From Spirochaetales bacterium Spiro_09 (GTDB lineage Bacteria; Spirochaetota; Spirochaetia; Treponematales; Treponemataceae): a stretch of 64,000 nucleotides of DNA. Position 1 is the first letter of the stretch; each line of letters opens with the position of its first letter. The translations under genes and the position numbers were made by a program. The notes under the pieces are model-generated. The model saw only the letters and a list, made by a program, of their open reading frames with translations, ran no database searches and was not told the origin of the DNA. Location of the stretch: assembly GCA_001604385.1 (NCBI GenBank), contig LVBK01000016.1, forward strand, positions 62,001 through 126,000, written 5' to 3'. This document shows, one piece after another, positions 8,787-17,699 of this stretch.

Positions 8787-9998
8787 GTGAAAATCCGCAT
8801 CCGCCTGCCAGGATTGACCGCCTTTCTTGCGTTCTCCTTCGTCATGGCAACCTTCTCCGGTCTGGCAGGACTTATGTCCGGTGTCGCCGCTGTTGCCTTG
8901 CCGGTATTTCTTGTCATATCCCTTATGCATCTTGTTTTTTCATGGCATTTATTCCGGTTTCACCAGCACTTTTCGAATGACCATCCACTCAAGGGTGAAA
9001 CCGTAACCTACCGTCTCTACATTGAAAACGGCGGGGTGTTCCCCCTGGCTCCGGGCATCTGCCGCTTTGCCGAAGACGGCACCGAGGGCGGACATTTCCG
9101 GGAAATTCAAATTCCCATCCGGCCCGGTAGCTCGGCAGAGCATACCGACGAAATCCGCTGCTCCTGGCGAGGAACCTATACCGTCGGACTTGTATCGGTA
9201 CTGTTCCGCGACATACTGGGCCTGTTTGAATTTGAACAGCGCATAGAGCCCCATGTCTTTTACGTGTATCCCGAACTGACCGATCTTGACCCCTCATTCG
9301 AGAGCCTGGCCGGCGTATCCGGCGGCGATAAAAGCGAGCTGCGCGCAAGCGAGCGGGATCCGTCGATCTATGAATACAGCGCCCCCCTGCGCACCGGAGC
9401 GGGAGCAGAACGGCTGGACGTAAAGCACATGGCCGCTACCGGGATTCCTGCGGCAATCATCTGCGGTCATTCGCGGTCTGCCGCGCTCAGAATCGTGCTT
9501 GACCTGTGGCCGGGGACAAAACGGACGGCCGCCACCCTTGCCGCCGAAGACAAGGCGGTCACCGCCGTTTTTTCCGCCCTCCGCCATCTTGCCGCCAATG
9601 ACATTCCGGCCACCTTTACCGCCGGGCCATCGGAGACCTCACTCCCCATCCTGTCAATGCCCGACTGGCAGGAATTATACGAACAGTCAACGAGCCTGCT
9701 GTTCAGCGAACCGGGCGTTCCGCTTGAAGCCTTTACTCCCGGAGCCGCCGTGCTGCTCGTCACCACGCGACCGCTTTCGGGGGCAAACGGCGACCTGTTT
9801 TCGCTGTTTGAGCAGACGCTCGCCCGGGGAGGGGAACCCCATCTGGTGGTATGCCCAGAAAAACACAATCTGGCGGAAACCAGGCGCATTGCCGAACTGC
9901 TTGATGACCGGGTTCGGGGAATGGGCGCCCGCACGCTGATACGGGTTATCGACCCGGATGAAGAAACAAGGGAGGTGCGCCGTGCGCTTTGTCCGTAA
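8787..9998 (+). CDS. DUF58-domain membrane protein
   Basis: Two N-terminal membrane helices (about residues 8-55, LTAFLAFSFVMATFSGLAGLM onward) precede a beta-rich region and a DUF58 core (about residues 190-250, with RASERDPSIYEYSAPLRTGAG and RLDVKHMAAT). The start codon is GTG at 8787. DUF58 proteins often carry a VWA-like fold and pair with MoxR ATPases. The last 17 bases overlap the next gene, so the three genes are very likely one transcript. No peptidase or other catalytic motif was seen. Confidence 0.88.
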   Translation: MKIRIRLPGLTAFLAFSFVMATFSGLAGLMSGVAAVALPVFLVISLMHLVFSWHLFRFHQHFSNDHPLKGETVTYRLYIENGGVFPLAPGICRFAEDGTEGGHFREIQIPIRPGSSAEHTDEIRCSWRGTYTVGLVSVLFRDILGLFEFEQRIEPHVFYVYPELTDLDPSFESLAGVSGGDKSELRASERDPSIYEYSAPLRTGAGAERLDVKHMAATGIPAAIICGHSRSAALRIVLDLWPGTKRTAATLAAEDKAVTAVFSALRHLAANDIPATFTAGPSETSLPILSMPDWQELYEQSTSLLFSEPGVPLEAFTPGAAVLLVTTRPLSGANGDLFSLFEQTLARGGEPHLVVCPEKHNLAETRRIAELLDDRVRGMGARTLIRVIDPDEETREVRRALCP

Positions 9999-11889
9999 TT
10001 TGATATCAGCGCTTGTTTTTTCCCTTGTTCCCCCGGTATTGTTTTACCGCCTTTTCTCGGGCGAAGGCCCGCTTCCGGTGCTGCTCGTCTGGGTCGCCGG
10101 CGCCGCGGTCTGTCTTGTACTGTCGTCGGATATCGGCCGCAAGAGCCCGACACAACCGAGTGTCCGACCGTATATACAACGACTAGTGAAAGTTGCGACT
10201 GCGACCATTCTGGGTGTCGGGGCACTGGTTATCCTTATCCAGGTCAATGTTGCCCGCCGGTCCCTTGCCGAGGCATGGCTTGTCCTGGCCCGCGAGGGCC
10301 GCGCCTTCGGGTTCTTTTCCTTTTTTGCGACCGAAATATACAGCCTGTTCCATCTGGGCGTACTTGCCTTTATTCTCTCACAGCGCGAAGCCTCCATACC
10401 CCGCCGGATTGTTTCCGGATTTTCGGCGCTTGTCGCGGTCAATGCCCTGTGCGCCGGTATCATTTCGGGCAACCAGTGGTTTCTCACCCTCGCGGGCGCT
10501 GGTGCCGTCTGTGTCTTTTTATTCCAGGGATCCGAGAACATTGTCAGGCGCATTGAAGCGTCCATTTTCCCGACGCTTCTGGCGGGACTACTTGCCCTTT
10601 CCATCGCGGCGCTCGGAGGCGCGGGTATTTCGATCATTTCAGTCAGATTCTGGCCGGACTTTACCCCGATTATCAATTCAATCGCGCCGACTTTGCCGCT
10701 TCTCCGCGACGTTCCCGGCTATGGCTACACCATCGGGGCCACGAATATGCCCCGCAGCGTCTTCCTGACCGAACGAACCCTCTACCGGGCCTTTGGCCAG
10801 CCGAATACCCGCTATTATTTGAAGGAAAGCACCTTAGGCAGGTGGACGGGAACCAGCTGGGAAGACGACCTTTCAAGCGGCCTTGAAATACCCGTACAAA
10901 AGGAAGGCGAGTGGGAGGGCCGCGACCGCTGGGAACGGGAAAACACCCTCAGCCTCATTCTGGCCGAGGACTTTTTCCCCCTCTTCCCCCTTCCCTCAGA
11001 CGCCCGGGCTGTCAGACTCTACGGTCGCGAGGCAGGAGACTTTACCGCCTTCGAAAACCGTGGCATCCGGTTTTCTCCCGGAGCAGAACGGGGCTTGACC
11101 GCGGAAATACTTGTCGGAAGAACCGAAGCGACACCCGCGGCGGACACGCACCGCGGCGGAAACGATCATGTTGATCCGGCGCTCAGCGCGCTCGCGACCG
11201 AATTACGCGCGAAAACAGAAAGTGATGAAGAATATCTACAGGCAATCCTTGCCCATCTGGGAACAGGTTTCACCTATGCGCAGGAAGCTGGCCGGCTCCC
11301 TGTCGACGCTGATCCGGTGTCCTGGTTTCTCTTTGAATCCCGAACCGGTTTTTGCCTCTATTACGCAAGCGCCTTTGTTCTTTTGGCCCGCAGCGAGGGA
11401 ATTCCGGCGAGGCTGGCAGAGGGTTACATTGTCGACATGGATGAATGGGGAGGCGCGGAAATCAGCGGCTTGCAGGCCCATGCCTGGCCCGAAGTATGGA
11501 ACGGAAGGGAATGGAACATATACGAGCCAACCCCGCCCTACGCGGGAGGCAGACAGCAAAATGAAGCGGAAGAAATTCAAGGCGATGAAGTGAGCGACAA
11601 AGCAGAAGAGCACACGAACCGCCGGGTGCAAGTCCTTGCGGCAGCGATCGTCGCTTCGGCTTTCCTGGTGCTATTCGTGCGAACTGTCTTTGTGACTCCC
11701 GACACACGGCTCAAGCGCCGGGCGCGCCGTCTGGTAAAACAGGCTGCCTCGCGGGGTGTTCTCCGCCCGGACAAAACCGGCTGGCTTGCCTGGGAAAAGG
11801 GGGCGTGCTCGGTCTTTACGGGAAAGAAGGCGGAACGGGCTATTGAAACCGCAAGGAAGATGATCCTCTTCCTCTATTCCAAAAGATAG
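9982..11889 (+). CDS. TgpA-like membrane protein with transglutaminase-like domain
   Basis: I use the GTG at 9982, with a GGGAGG ribosome-binding site six bases upstream, rather than the ATG at 9958. The 635-residue product has about six membrane helices in the first 220 residues, an extracytoplasmic transglutaminase-like domain (about residues 390-530) and a final helix near residue 555. The papain-like triad is visible: Cys in GFCLYYASAFVLLAR, His in LQAHAWPEVW and an acidic residue in IYEPTPP. Such proteins complete the MoxR/DUF58 triad and may act on envelope proteins. The transglutaminase or protease substrate is unknown. Confidence 0.88.
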   Translation: MRFVRNLISALVFSLVPPVLFYRLFSGEGPLPVLLVWVAGAAVCLVLSSDIGRKSPTQPSVRPYIQRLVKVATATILGVGALVILIQVNVARRSLAEAWLVLAREGRAFGFFSFFATEIYSLFHLGVLAFILSQREASIPRRIVSGFSALVAVNALCAGIISGNQWFLTLAGAGAVCVFLFQGSENIVRRIEASIFPTLLAGLLALSIAALGGAGISIISVRFWPDFTPIINSIAPTLPLLRDVPGYGYTIGATNMPRSVFLTERTLYRAFGQPNTRYYLKESTLGRWTGTSWEDDLSSGLEIPVQKEGEWEGRDRWERENTLSLILAEDFFPLFPLPSDARAVRLYGREAGDFTAFENRGIRFSPGAERGLTAEILVGRTEATPAADTHRGGNDHVDPALSALATELRAKTESDEEYLQAILAHLGTGFTYAQEAGRLPVDADPVSWFLFESRTGFCLYYASAFVLLARSEGIPARLAEGYIVDMDEWGGAEISGLQAHAWPEVWNGREWNIYEPTPPYAGGRQQNEAEEIQGDEVSDKAEEHTNRRVQVLAAAIVASAFLVLFVRTVFVTPDTRLKRRARRLVKQAASRGVLRPDKTGWLAWEKGACSVFTGKKAERAIETARKMILFLYSKR

Positions 11890-11899
11890 GTACGCATCG

Positions 11900-12712
11900 T
11901 CAAATGCCGTCAGTGACCGAAATCCGCTCAACCGCCGTCGCGCGCGCGGTTTCGGGTTCTATATCGACCAACAGCCCCCGCAGGACGCCAGGGCCGGCAG
12001 CGGCTTCCATGCGGTACAGAACCTGGGTGATATTGCGCTTTATGGCCAAAGCCGGATCGACTCCGATTACCGAATTGGTGGCACCGGTCATACCAAGGTC
12101 GGTCATGTAGGCCGTACCGCCGGGAAGAATGCGTTCATCGGCCGTCTGCACATGGGTGTGCGTACCGACCACGGCGGTCGCCCGGGAATCCAGATAAAAA
12201 CCCAGGGCTTCCTTTTCCGCCGAGGATTCAGCGTGAAAATCTATGATCAGGGGTATCGGAAAGGCGCTTTCCGTCACGGAAAGGCGCTCGCAGGCGGCAT
12301 CGGCGGCACGGAACGGACAGTCAAGGGGACTCATATCCTCGCGTCCCTGTAAATTCAGTACCGCCCACTTTCGGCCCTCTTTCTCGAACACGGCAAACCC
12401 CCGACCGGGCACATGGGCCGGCGGAAAATTATCGGGTCGAAGCAATTCACTCATGCTGTCAAACAGCGGCCAGAAATCGCGTTTTTCGAAGGAATGATTC
12501 CCGCCGGTAATTACATCGACCCCGGCGTCAAGCAGTATCCGGGCATCGGAAGCGGAAAGCCCGATTCCGAGCGAGGCGTTTTCCCCGTTCATGACGCAAA
12601 AATCAACCGCGTTATCGCGCAAAAAGCCGGGAAGAAGGGAGCGGACACAGTCCAACCCCACGGAGTTGAATACATCCCCCCCAAGAAAGAGTCTGAGCTT
12701 GTTATTCTTCAT
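11900..12712 (-). CDS. ymdB: YmdB-family metallophosphoesterase
   Basis: This protein of 270 residues matches the TIGR00282/YmdB family: LFLGGDVFNSVG, VMNGENASLGIGLS, VDVITGGNHSFEKRDFW and VVGTHTHVQTADERILPGGTAYMTDLGMTG are its metal-binding blocks. Characterised members hydrolyse 2',3'- and 3',5'-cyclic nucleotides and interact with RNase Y in Bacillus. Here it overlaps the second metallophosphoesterase gene upstream by 11 bases; no rny gene is in the window. Function in spirochaetes is inferred from family only. Confidence 0.92.
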   Translation of the reverse strand: MKNNKLRLFLGGDVFNSVGLDCVRSLLPGFLRDNAVDFCVMNGENASLGIGLSASDARILLDAGVDVITGGNHSFEKRDFWPLFDSMSELLRPDNFPPAHVPGRGFAVFEKEGRKWAVLNLQGREDMSPLDCPFRAADAACERLSVTESAFPIPLIIDFHAESSAEKEALGFYLDSRATAVVGTHTHVQTADERILPGGTAYMTDLGMTGATNSVIGVDPALAIKRNITQVLYRMEAAAGPGVLRGLLVDIEPETARATAVERISVTDGI

Positions 12713-13415
12713 CGGTATAAATTGCCGTCCTCAGGCTGTTGATTATGCCCGTACGCCAGGGAACCTTGCGCGCTTCAAGGGCTGCGACTGTTTTTTCTAT
12801 GTCATAGGGTATACGGATTACGTCAAAAAATGATGCGTCGCTTTCCAGGGTCAGGATACCAAACGAAGCCCGATTGTCACGATCAAGCGGTTTTCCAAGG
12901 CTTCCCGGATTCAGGATGCGGGCCTTACGCACATGCTGGTCACGGGGGATATGCGTGTGACCGCACAGATAGATGGTGCGGTGGCTTGTATCCAGGTCAG
13001 CGGCCTCCAGCGTCAGTTCATCGGAGTCATGTCGGCCGTGAATCATGTCTATATGAAAGCCTTCAGCATCAAACTGGTGGCGTATTTTTAGTTTTCTGAG
13101 CCACTCAAGGTTGTCGGCTGAAAGCTGATCCCGGGTCCATCGGCTGTGCAAGACCCCCTCACGGCTGCCAAAATAGGGATTATGGTCCAGGGCGTGTTCG
13201 TTTATGACGTAGCGGTCATGATTTCCCGCAAGATAGACTTTTCCGGGATAGGAACGGAGAAGAGAGACAGTTTCGTCGGGAAAGGGACCGAGATTGACAT
13301 AATCCCCCAGAAAATAGACCGGAGCGTCACTCAGGGAATGCGTTTCGAGATATTCGAAAAAGGCCTCGAGGGCAGGCAGGTTGGCATGTATGTCCGAGAC
13401 CGCTACGATTTTCAT
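12702..13415 (-). CDS. calcineurin-like metallophosphoesterase (YfcE/MJ0936 type)
   Basis: The start is set at the ATG at 13415 because the fold begins immediately at MKIVAVSDIHANLPALEAF; the track start adds 12 unrelated residues. Dimetal ligands are in SDIHAN, FLGDYVNLGP, LAGNHDRYV, MIHGRHDSDE and LCGHTHIPRD. It is 237 residues long, typical for small phosphodiesterases of this group. The natural substrate is unknown. It shares its transcript with ymdB by an 11-base overlap, so the two hydrolases are probably made together. Confidence 0.88.
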   Translation of the reverse strand: MKIVAVSDIHANLPALEAFFEYLETHSLSDAPVYFLGDYVNLGPFPDETVSLLRSYPGKVYLAGNHDRYVINEHALDHNPYFGSREGVLHSRWTRDQLSADNLEWLRKLKIRHQFDAEGFHIDMIHGRHDSDELTLEAADLDTSHRTIYLCGHTHIPRDQHVRKARILNPGSLGKPLDRDNRASFGILTLESDASFFDVIRIPYDIEKTVAALEARKVPWRTGIINSLRTAIYTDEE

Positions 13416-13471
13416 CAGCCTCAGTATAAACCAGCTTGCCGGTCTTTTCAATCAGAGTTATAGTGAGCCCC

Positions 13472-14347
13472 ATGCAGTGCGTTTTCCGCCGTCATGCCAT
13501 GCCAATAATCGTATCAGTTTGCTTGTACTCCAGCCTCCTTCTATCCTGCCGCGCAAGCGCCCGCCAGGAAAATACCGGGGACGGCATTCGCATTGCGACC
13601 CTGGCACCCGCACTTACCTCGATAGTCTGCGACCTCGGTCTTTCATCCCGGCTCGTCGCGGTTGATAACTGGTCTGAGTCTCCAGCGAACGGCCCGCTTG
13701 TTCTTGACATGATGAATCCTGACGTAGAGCAGCTTGCAGCCATAGAGGCAGACATTCTTTTTGTATCTACCATGACCCGGGCAGGAACCTCGAAAGACCC
13801 CTTCAAGCCGCTGTCGGACACCGGAATCCGGGTGGAATATATAGATAATCCGGTGACCATCGAGGAAATCCGGGAACTGACGCGTTTCATGGCGGGCATC
13901 CTCGAGCGGGAAGAGGAAGCAGAACGGCTGATAACCGCCATGGATGGCGAGATTCAGCGAGTCAGCGCCATTACCTCAGCCATTCCCGCTGACAAGCGCC
14001 TGAGTGTCGTCTTTGAAATATCGCCCGCGCCCTGGCTCTATACCTTCGGAAAGGGTGTGTATCTGAACGAGGTTCTCGAACTTGCCGGGGCGGTCAATAT
14101 TTTCGCCGACCAGTCGGGGTGGATAGGTGTCAGCGCGGAAGCGGTGGCAGAACGGGACCCCGACGTTATACTGACGAATGCCGGCAGCCCGGAAGAAATC
14201 ATGAGCCGCCCCGGATGGAAAGAACTCAAGGCCGTCCGGAACGCTCGCGTGTATGCGATTGACCGCGACGCAAGCTCCCAGCCGACACCCGCTGTCGTGC
14301 GCGCGCTGGCGCAAATTGCGGAGGTACTCTATCCGGACCTTTTCTAG
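13472..14347 (+). CDS. ABC transporter substrate-binding lipoprotein (BtuF/FecB type)
   Basis: The product is the extracytoplasmic binding subunit of a cobalamin, siderophore or heme importer. A signal peptide ends in SLLLSC, a spirochaete-compatible lipobox, and the mature part has the two-lobe fold of PF01497 (IATLAPALTSIVCDLG, MMNPDVEQLAAIEADILFVS, DVILTNAG). Candidate starts are 13472 and 13499 (MPIIVSVC), and the second gives a tidier signal peptide. The permease and ATPase genes follow directly. No cobalamin riboswitch fits in the short upstream gap, so B12 as substrate is not supported over iron chelates. Confidence 0.88.
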   Translation: MQCVFRRHAMPIIVSVCLYSSLLLSCRASARQENTGDGIRIATLAPALTSIVCDLGLSSRLVAVDNWSESPANGPLVLDMMNPDVEQLAAIEADILFVSTMTRAGTSKDPFKPLSDTGIRVEYIDNPVTIEEIRELTRFMAGILEREEEAERLITAMDGEIQRVSAITSAIPADKRLSVVFEISPAPWLYTFGKGVYLNEVLELAGAVNIFADQSGWIGVSAEAVAERDPDVILTNAGSPEEIMSRPGWKELKAVRNARVYAIDRDASSQPTPAVVRALAQIAEVLYPDLF

Positions 14348-14357
14348 TGCAAGACAC

Positions 14358-15380
14358 ATGACAAGTATAATCGCCGCATTCTCTATACTCAGCATAATCG
14401 CGGCAACGATTACCGGTTCGGTGGTTTTCGGGGCCGGCGAGCTGATAGACATTATCAGGTCGGCGGTAAGCGGTGCACCGCTTCCGGCAGGAATCACGGC
14501 AGGACGGGCCGGAATCATAGTCAACCTCCGGTTGCCCCGGGTTCTCCTTGCCTGGATCGCCGGAGCAGGGCTTTCGGCAAGCGGCGCCATCATGCAATCC
14601 GTGCTTAAAAACCCCCTCGCCTCGTCCTTCACCCTGGGCGTTTCGGCCGGAGCCTCCTTCGGCGCGGGCCTGGTCATTCTCGGGTCCACCGCGATACCCG
14701 CCCTGGCGTTTATTCCGCAGATCGCGTCGGTTCCGCTTGCGGGTTTTTTGTTCAGTCTGTTATCGATAGTTGTCGTTTTGCGCTTTTCCTCCGCAATCGA
14801 CTCCCGCCTTGACAACACCACGATCATTCTTTCCGGCATGATTTTTTCCCTCTTCATCAATGCCCTGCTGACCCTGCTTTCGGCCCTTGCACGCCAGGAA
14901 ATGAACCGCCTCGTACTGTGGCAAATGGGAAGTTTTGCGCTTAAGGGATGGCAACCGGTCATGCTCCTTTTCCCGCTGGTCAGCGCAGGATGCGTCATTG
15001 CGGCCCTGTTTGGCAGGCAGCTGGACATTCTGACCTTCGGCGACGATGAAGCGGTTTCGATGGGAGTCGCCGCGCCGACGGCAAAAAGCGCCCTTATCGC
15101 CCTTGCGTCGGTCATAACCGGCTGTATTGTCTCGTTTACCGGAGTCATCGGCTTTGTGGATCTTGCCGTTCCCCACCTCGTGCGCCGCCTTGCCGGCCCC
15201 GCCCACCGCAGGCTCATCCCCCTCTCGGCCCTTACCGGGGGCGCCTTTATGGTATGTGCCGACCTTGTCTCGCGAACCGCTCTTCCCCCGCTCGATATCC
15301 CGGTGGGCGCCATTACCGCAATCCTGGGAGCGCCCCTTTTTGCCTGGATTTTTTTCACCTCGGGGAAACAAAAAGCATGA
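14358..15380 (+). CDS. FecCD-family ABC transporter permease
   Basis: This is the membrane channel subunit of an iron-siderophore or cobalamin importer. About nine to ten hydrophobic helices are visible, with family blocks LRLPRVLLAWIAGAGLSASG, MQSVLKNPLASSFTLGVSAG and FTGVIGFVDLAVPHLVRRL (the ATPase coupling loop). The start at 14358 (MTSIIAAFS) is chosen because the longer track ORF runs back into the binding-protein gene. It lies 10 bases after that gene and its TGA overlaps the ATG of the ATPase gene. Confidence 0.93.
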   Translation: MTSIIAAFSILSIIAATITGSVVFGAGELIDIIRSAVSGAPLPAGITAGRAGIIVNLRLPRVLLAWIAGAGLSASGAIMQSVLKNPLASSFTLGVSAGASFGAGLVILGSTAIPALAFIPQIASVPLAGFLFSLLSIVVVLRFSSAIDSRLDNTTIILSGMIFSLFINALLTLLSALARQEMNRLVLWQMGSFALKGWQPVMLLFPLVSAGCVIAALFGRQLDILTFGDDEAVSMGVAAPTAKSALIALASVITGCIVSFTGVIGFVDLAVPHLVRRLAGPAHRRLIPLSALTGGAFMVCADLVSRTALPPLDIPVGAITAILGAPLFAWIFFTSGKQKA

Positions 15381-16147
15381 GCGAACCGGACATCATGATC
15401 AGGGCGTGCGGCCTGCATGCGGGATACGGCACTGGCCGAACCTACCTCCCTGCCATAGAAGACATATCCTTTGATCTTGAAAAAGGTCACCGTCTTGCCG
15501 TTATCGGACCAAACGGCTGCGGGAAAACGACCCTTCTGCGGGTACTCTCGGGAGCCATCGCCTGGAAGGGCTCGCTGTGGATAGCGGGATCCGACCGCTC
15601 CCGCATGAAAGCCCGCAGGGCGGCGCTCGACACCGCCCTGCTGTCCCAACTGAGCACCTCGTATTTTCCCTATACCGTCCGCCAGACGGTCGAAATGGGC
15701 CGGTATGCGGCGATCAAGGCCAGCAAAAGGCAATCATCGCGGGACGGAAAACAGTCGATAGATCGTCTTCTTGCCTCCTGCGGCATAGAAGACCTGGCGG
15801 AGCGACAGCTCCCCACCCTTTCGGGAGGACAGCTCCAGCGGGTTTTTTTAGCGCGAACGCTCGCCCAGGAACCCCGCGTGCTGCTCCTGGATGAACCAAC
15901 CAACCACCTTGACTTTCAATATCAAACCTCGCTTCTCGCCCTGGTCCGATCGACTGGACTGACCACGGTTGCGGTCTTTCATGACCTGGCCCTGGCCTTC
16001 GATTTTGCTGACTCGATCCTGCTGATGGAAGCCGGCCGACTGGTGTGCCGGGGAAGTGCGCAGGAGCTTGCTCATTCAAACGAACTGAACCGGGTCTACG
16101 GCATGGACATTGCCGCTCGCATGCGCAATCTTTTACAAAACTGGTAA
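15377..16147 (+). CDS. ABC transporter ATP-binding protein (FecE/BtuD type)
   Basis: This 256-residue ATPase powers the FecBCD-like importer. Walker A is IGPNGCGKTTLLRVLSG, the signature is LSGGQLQRVFLARTLAQ, Walker B is VLLLDEPTNHLDF and the switch His lies in VAVFHDLALAFDF. The ATG at 15377 overlaps the permease stop (ATGA); the longer track ORF is an upstream extension in that gene's shadow. The order binding protein, permease, ATPase is the standard one for the family. Confidence 0.95.
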   Translation: MSEPDIMIRACGLHAGYGTGRTYLPAIEDISFDLEKGHRLAVIGPNGCGKTTLLRVLSGAIAWKGSLWIAGSDRSRMKARRAALDTALLSQLSTSYFPYTVRQTVEMGRYAAIKASKRQSSRDGKQSIDRLLASCGIEDLAERQLPTLSGGQLQRVFLARTLAQEPRVLLLDEPTNHLDFQYQTSLLALVRSTGLTTVAVFHDLALAFDFADSILLMEAGRLVCRGSAQELAHSNELNRVYGMDIAARMRNLLQNW

Positions 16148-16167
16148 AATCTGTTATCTTTCAGCCT

Positions 16168-16524
16168 ATGACAGTACGCGACATAGTAGAAAATCTTCCG
16201 GCCCATGTCGTGACCGGTTCGGACGGCTACCGGGATTTAGAAATCGGCAAGGTGCTTGCCGGGGATATGATGAGCGACATGCTGGTATCCCTGGATTCGG
16301 ACGCCCTGCTCGTTACCAGCCTCGCGACCGAACAGACTGTCCGGTGCGCCGACATGATCGGCGCGTCCGTCATCCTGCTGGTGAACGACAAGCTGCCCCT
16401 TCCGGAGATGAAAACCATCGCAGAAGACTGCGGCATCACCATTCTTGCCACCCCCATGCCCATGTACGAGTCCTGTCTGACCTTGGGTTTCCTGCAAAGC
16501 ACGCGCCACAATGCAGACAGCTGA
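16168..16524 (+). CDS. DRTGG-domain protein
   Basis: This small cytoplasmic protein of 118 residues matches the DRTGG domain, the N-terminal domain of HPr kinase and of some phosphotransacetylases (DIVENLPAHVVTG, VLAGDMMSDMLV, ALLVTSLATEQTVRCADMIGASVILL). Stand-alone DRTGG proteins are common beside [FeFe]-hydrogenase genes in anaerobes. A second copy lies at 25881-26213. This one sits between the ABC transporter and a methyltransferase gene, which it overlaps by 14 bases. Its biochemical role is unknown; a regulatory ligand-binding function is the usual guess. Confidence 0.85.
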   Translation: MTVRDIVENLPAHVVTGSDGYRDLEIGKVLAGDMMSDMLVSLDSDALLVTSLATEQTVRCADMIGASVILLVNDKLPLPEMKTIAEDCGITILATPMPMYESCLTLGFLQSTRHNADS

Positions 16525-17683
16525 ATTTTCCCTGACCGGCCTTGTCTCGGCCAGTCTGTCGGATCCGGTACACAAAGACACCGATACGCGCGTGCGGATA
16601 CGATCCCTCGATCCGGACGGGAACCGGTATCAAATAGAGCGATTCCGCGATAACAAGGCGTATCACGAAAACATGAACGCGCACGAACTGGCAGCCCGCT
16701 TTGCGGAACTGTTCCCCCTCGTGTTCAGGCAGGCCGTATGTACCTTCATCGATCATGACATTCATGCCCGCTCAAGCAAAAAAGGGACCGTTACGGTAAA
16801 ACGCACGGAAAGAAAAGAGTCAACCGCGTGCCTGGTCGAAACCCTTTCGCACAACCGGCAAAAAAAGTATCTCTTGCCCGAGGGCATACCCCTGCCGTTT
16901 TTGCGGGAACTTGGCGTCTGCGCCGCCGACGGTAAAATTATCGCCGCAAAATATGACAAGTTCAGGCAGATCAATCGGTTTCTGGAATTTATAGAGGATA
17001 TCAGCGGGGAACTTGCCGCAATTGTCCGGGAAACGGGCGGAAAGGAATTGACCATTGTCGATTTCGGATGCGGCAAGTCGTATCTTACCTTCGCGGCGTA
17101 CTGGTATTTGCATGAGCAAAAAGGGCTACCCGTCACGATAGTCGGCCTTGACCTTAAAGAGGATGTCATTGAACGCTGCAACACGCTTGCCCTGTCCTGC
17201 GGTTACCGAAAGCTCTTCTTCGAAGTGGGGGACATAGCGGGCTACCGCGGCCTTGACAAGGCGGATATGGTAATCTCGCTTCATGCCTGCGATACCGCGA
17301 CCGATTTCGCCCTTGCCCAGGCCATAGCCTGGAAAGCCAGGGTTATCATGGCGGTTCCCTGCTGCCAGCATGAACTGAACGGCCTTCTTGCGGAGCACAA
17401 CGCTCCACCCCCGCTTGAAGCCGCCTTCCGGCACGGCTTGATACGGGAACGCATGGCCGCCCTCCTGACCGACTCGCTGCGGGCATCGCTTCTTGAACAG
17501 GCAGGCTACCGGGTTCAGATTCTCGAGTTTATCGATATGTCGCATACACCGAAAAACGTATTGATCCGCGCGGTGCGGGGTCCCGTACGCCAGGGAGCGA
17601 AACGGGAATACGAAGACCTGAGCGCCTTTTTGGGTCACAAGCTGACCCTAGAGCGCTCGCTCGCATCAAAGGCACACAACTGA
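16511..17683 (+). CDS. class I SAM-dependent methyltransferase (PF13679-like)
   Basis: This protein of 390 residues has an N-terminal domain of about 160 residues and a Rossmann methyltransferase core: VDFGCGKSYLTFAAYWYL is motif I, GLDLKEDVIERC motif II and VISLHACDTATDFAL motif IV. The block MAVPCCQHEL is typical of the Methyltransf_32 group, some of which are proposed to act on RNA. The start overlaps the DRTGG gene. The mnmA gene 16 bases downstream hints at a tRNA-related role, but this is only neighbourhood evidence. Confidence 0.82.
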   Translation: MQTAEFSLTGLVSASLSDPVHKDTDTRVRIRSLDPDGNRYQIERFRDNKAYHENMNAHELAARFAELFPLVFRQAVCTFIDHDIHARSSKKGTVTVKRTERKESTACLVETLSHNRQKKYLLPEGIPLPFLRELGVCAADGKIIAAKYDKFRQINRFLEFIEDISGELAAIVRETGGKELTIVDFGCGKSYLTFAAYWYLHEQKGLPVTIVGLDLKEDVIERCNTLALSCGYRKLFFEVGDIAGYRGLDKADMVISLHACDTATDFALAQAIAWKARVIMAVPCCQHELNGLLAEHNAPPPLEAAFRHGLIRERMAALLTDSLRASLLEQAGYRVQILEFIDMSHTPKNVLIRAVRGPVRQGAKREYEDLSAFLGHKLTLERSLASKAHN

Positions 17684-17699
17684 GGGAGATACACAGGCT

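Noticed and set aside
13416-13471. Cobalamin riboswitch before the BtuF/FecB-like gene
   Set aside because: The gap is only about 55 bases, too short for a B12 riboswitch, and no B12 box was seen.
13976-15733. 585-residue minus-strand ORF opposite the FecBCD genes
   Set aside because: It runs antisense to three well-supported transporter genes, is rich in Arg, Pro and Ala and shows no domain; it is a shadow of GC-rich codons.
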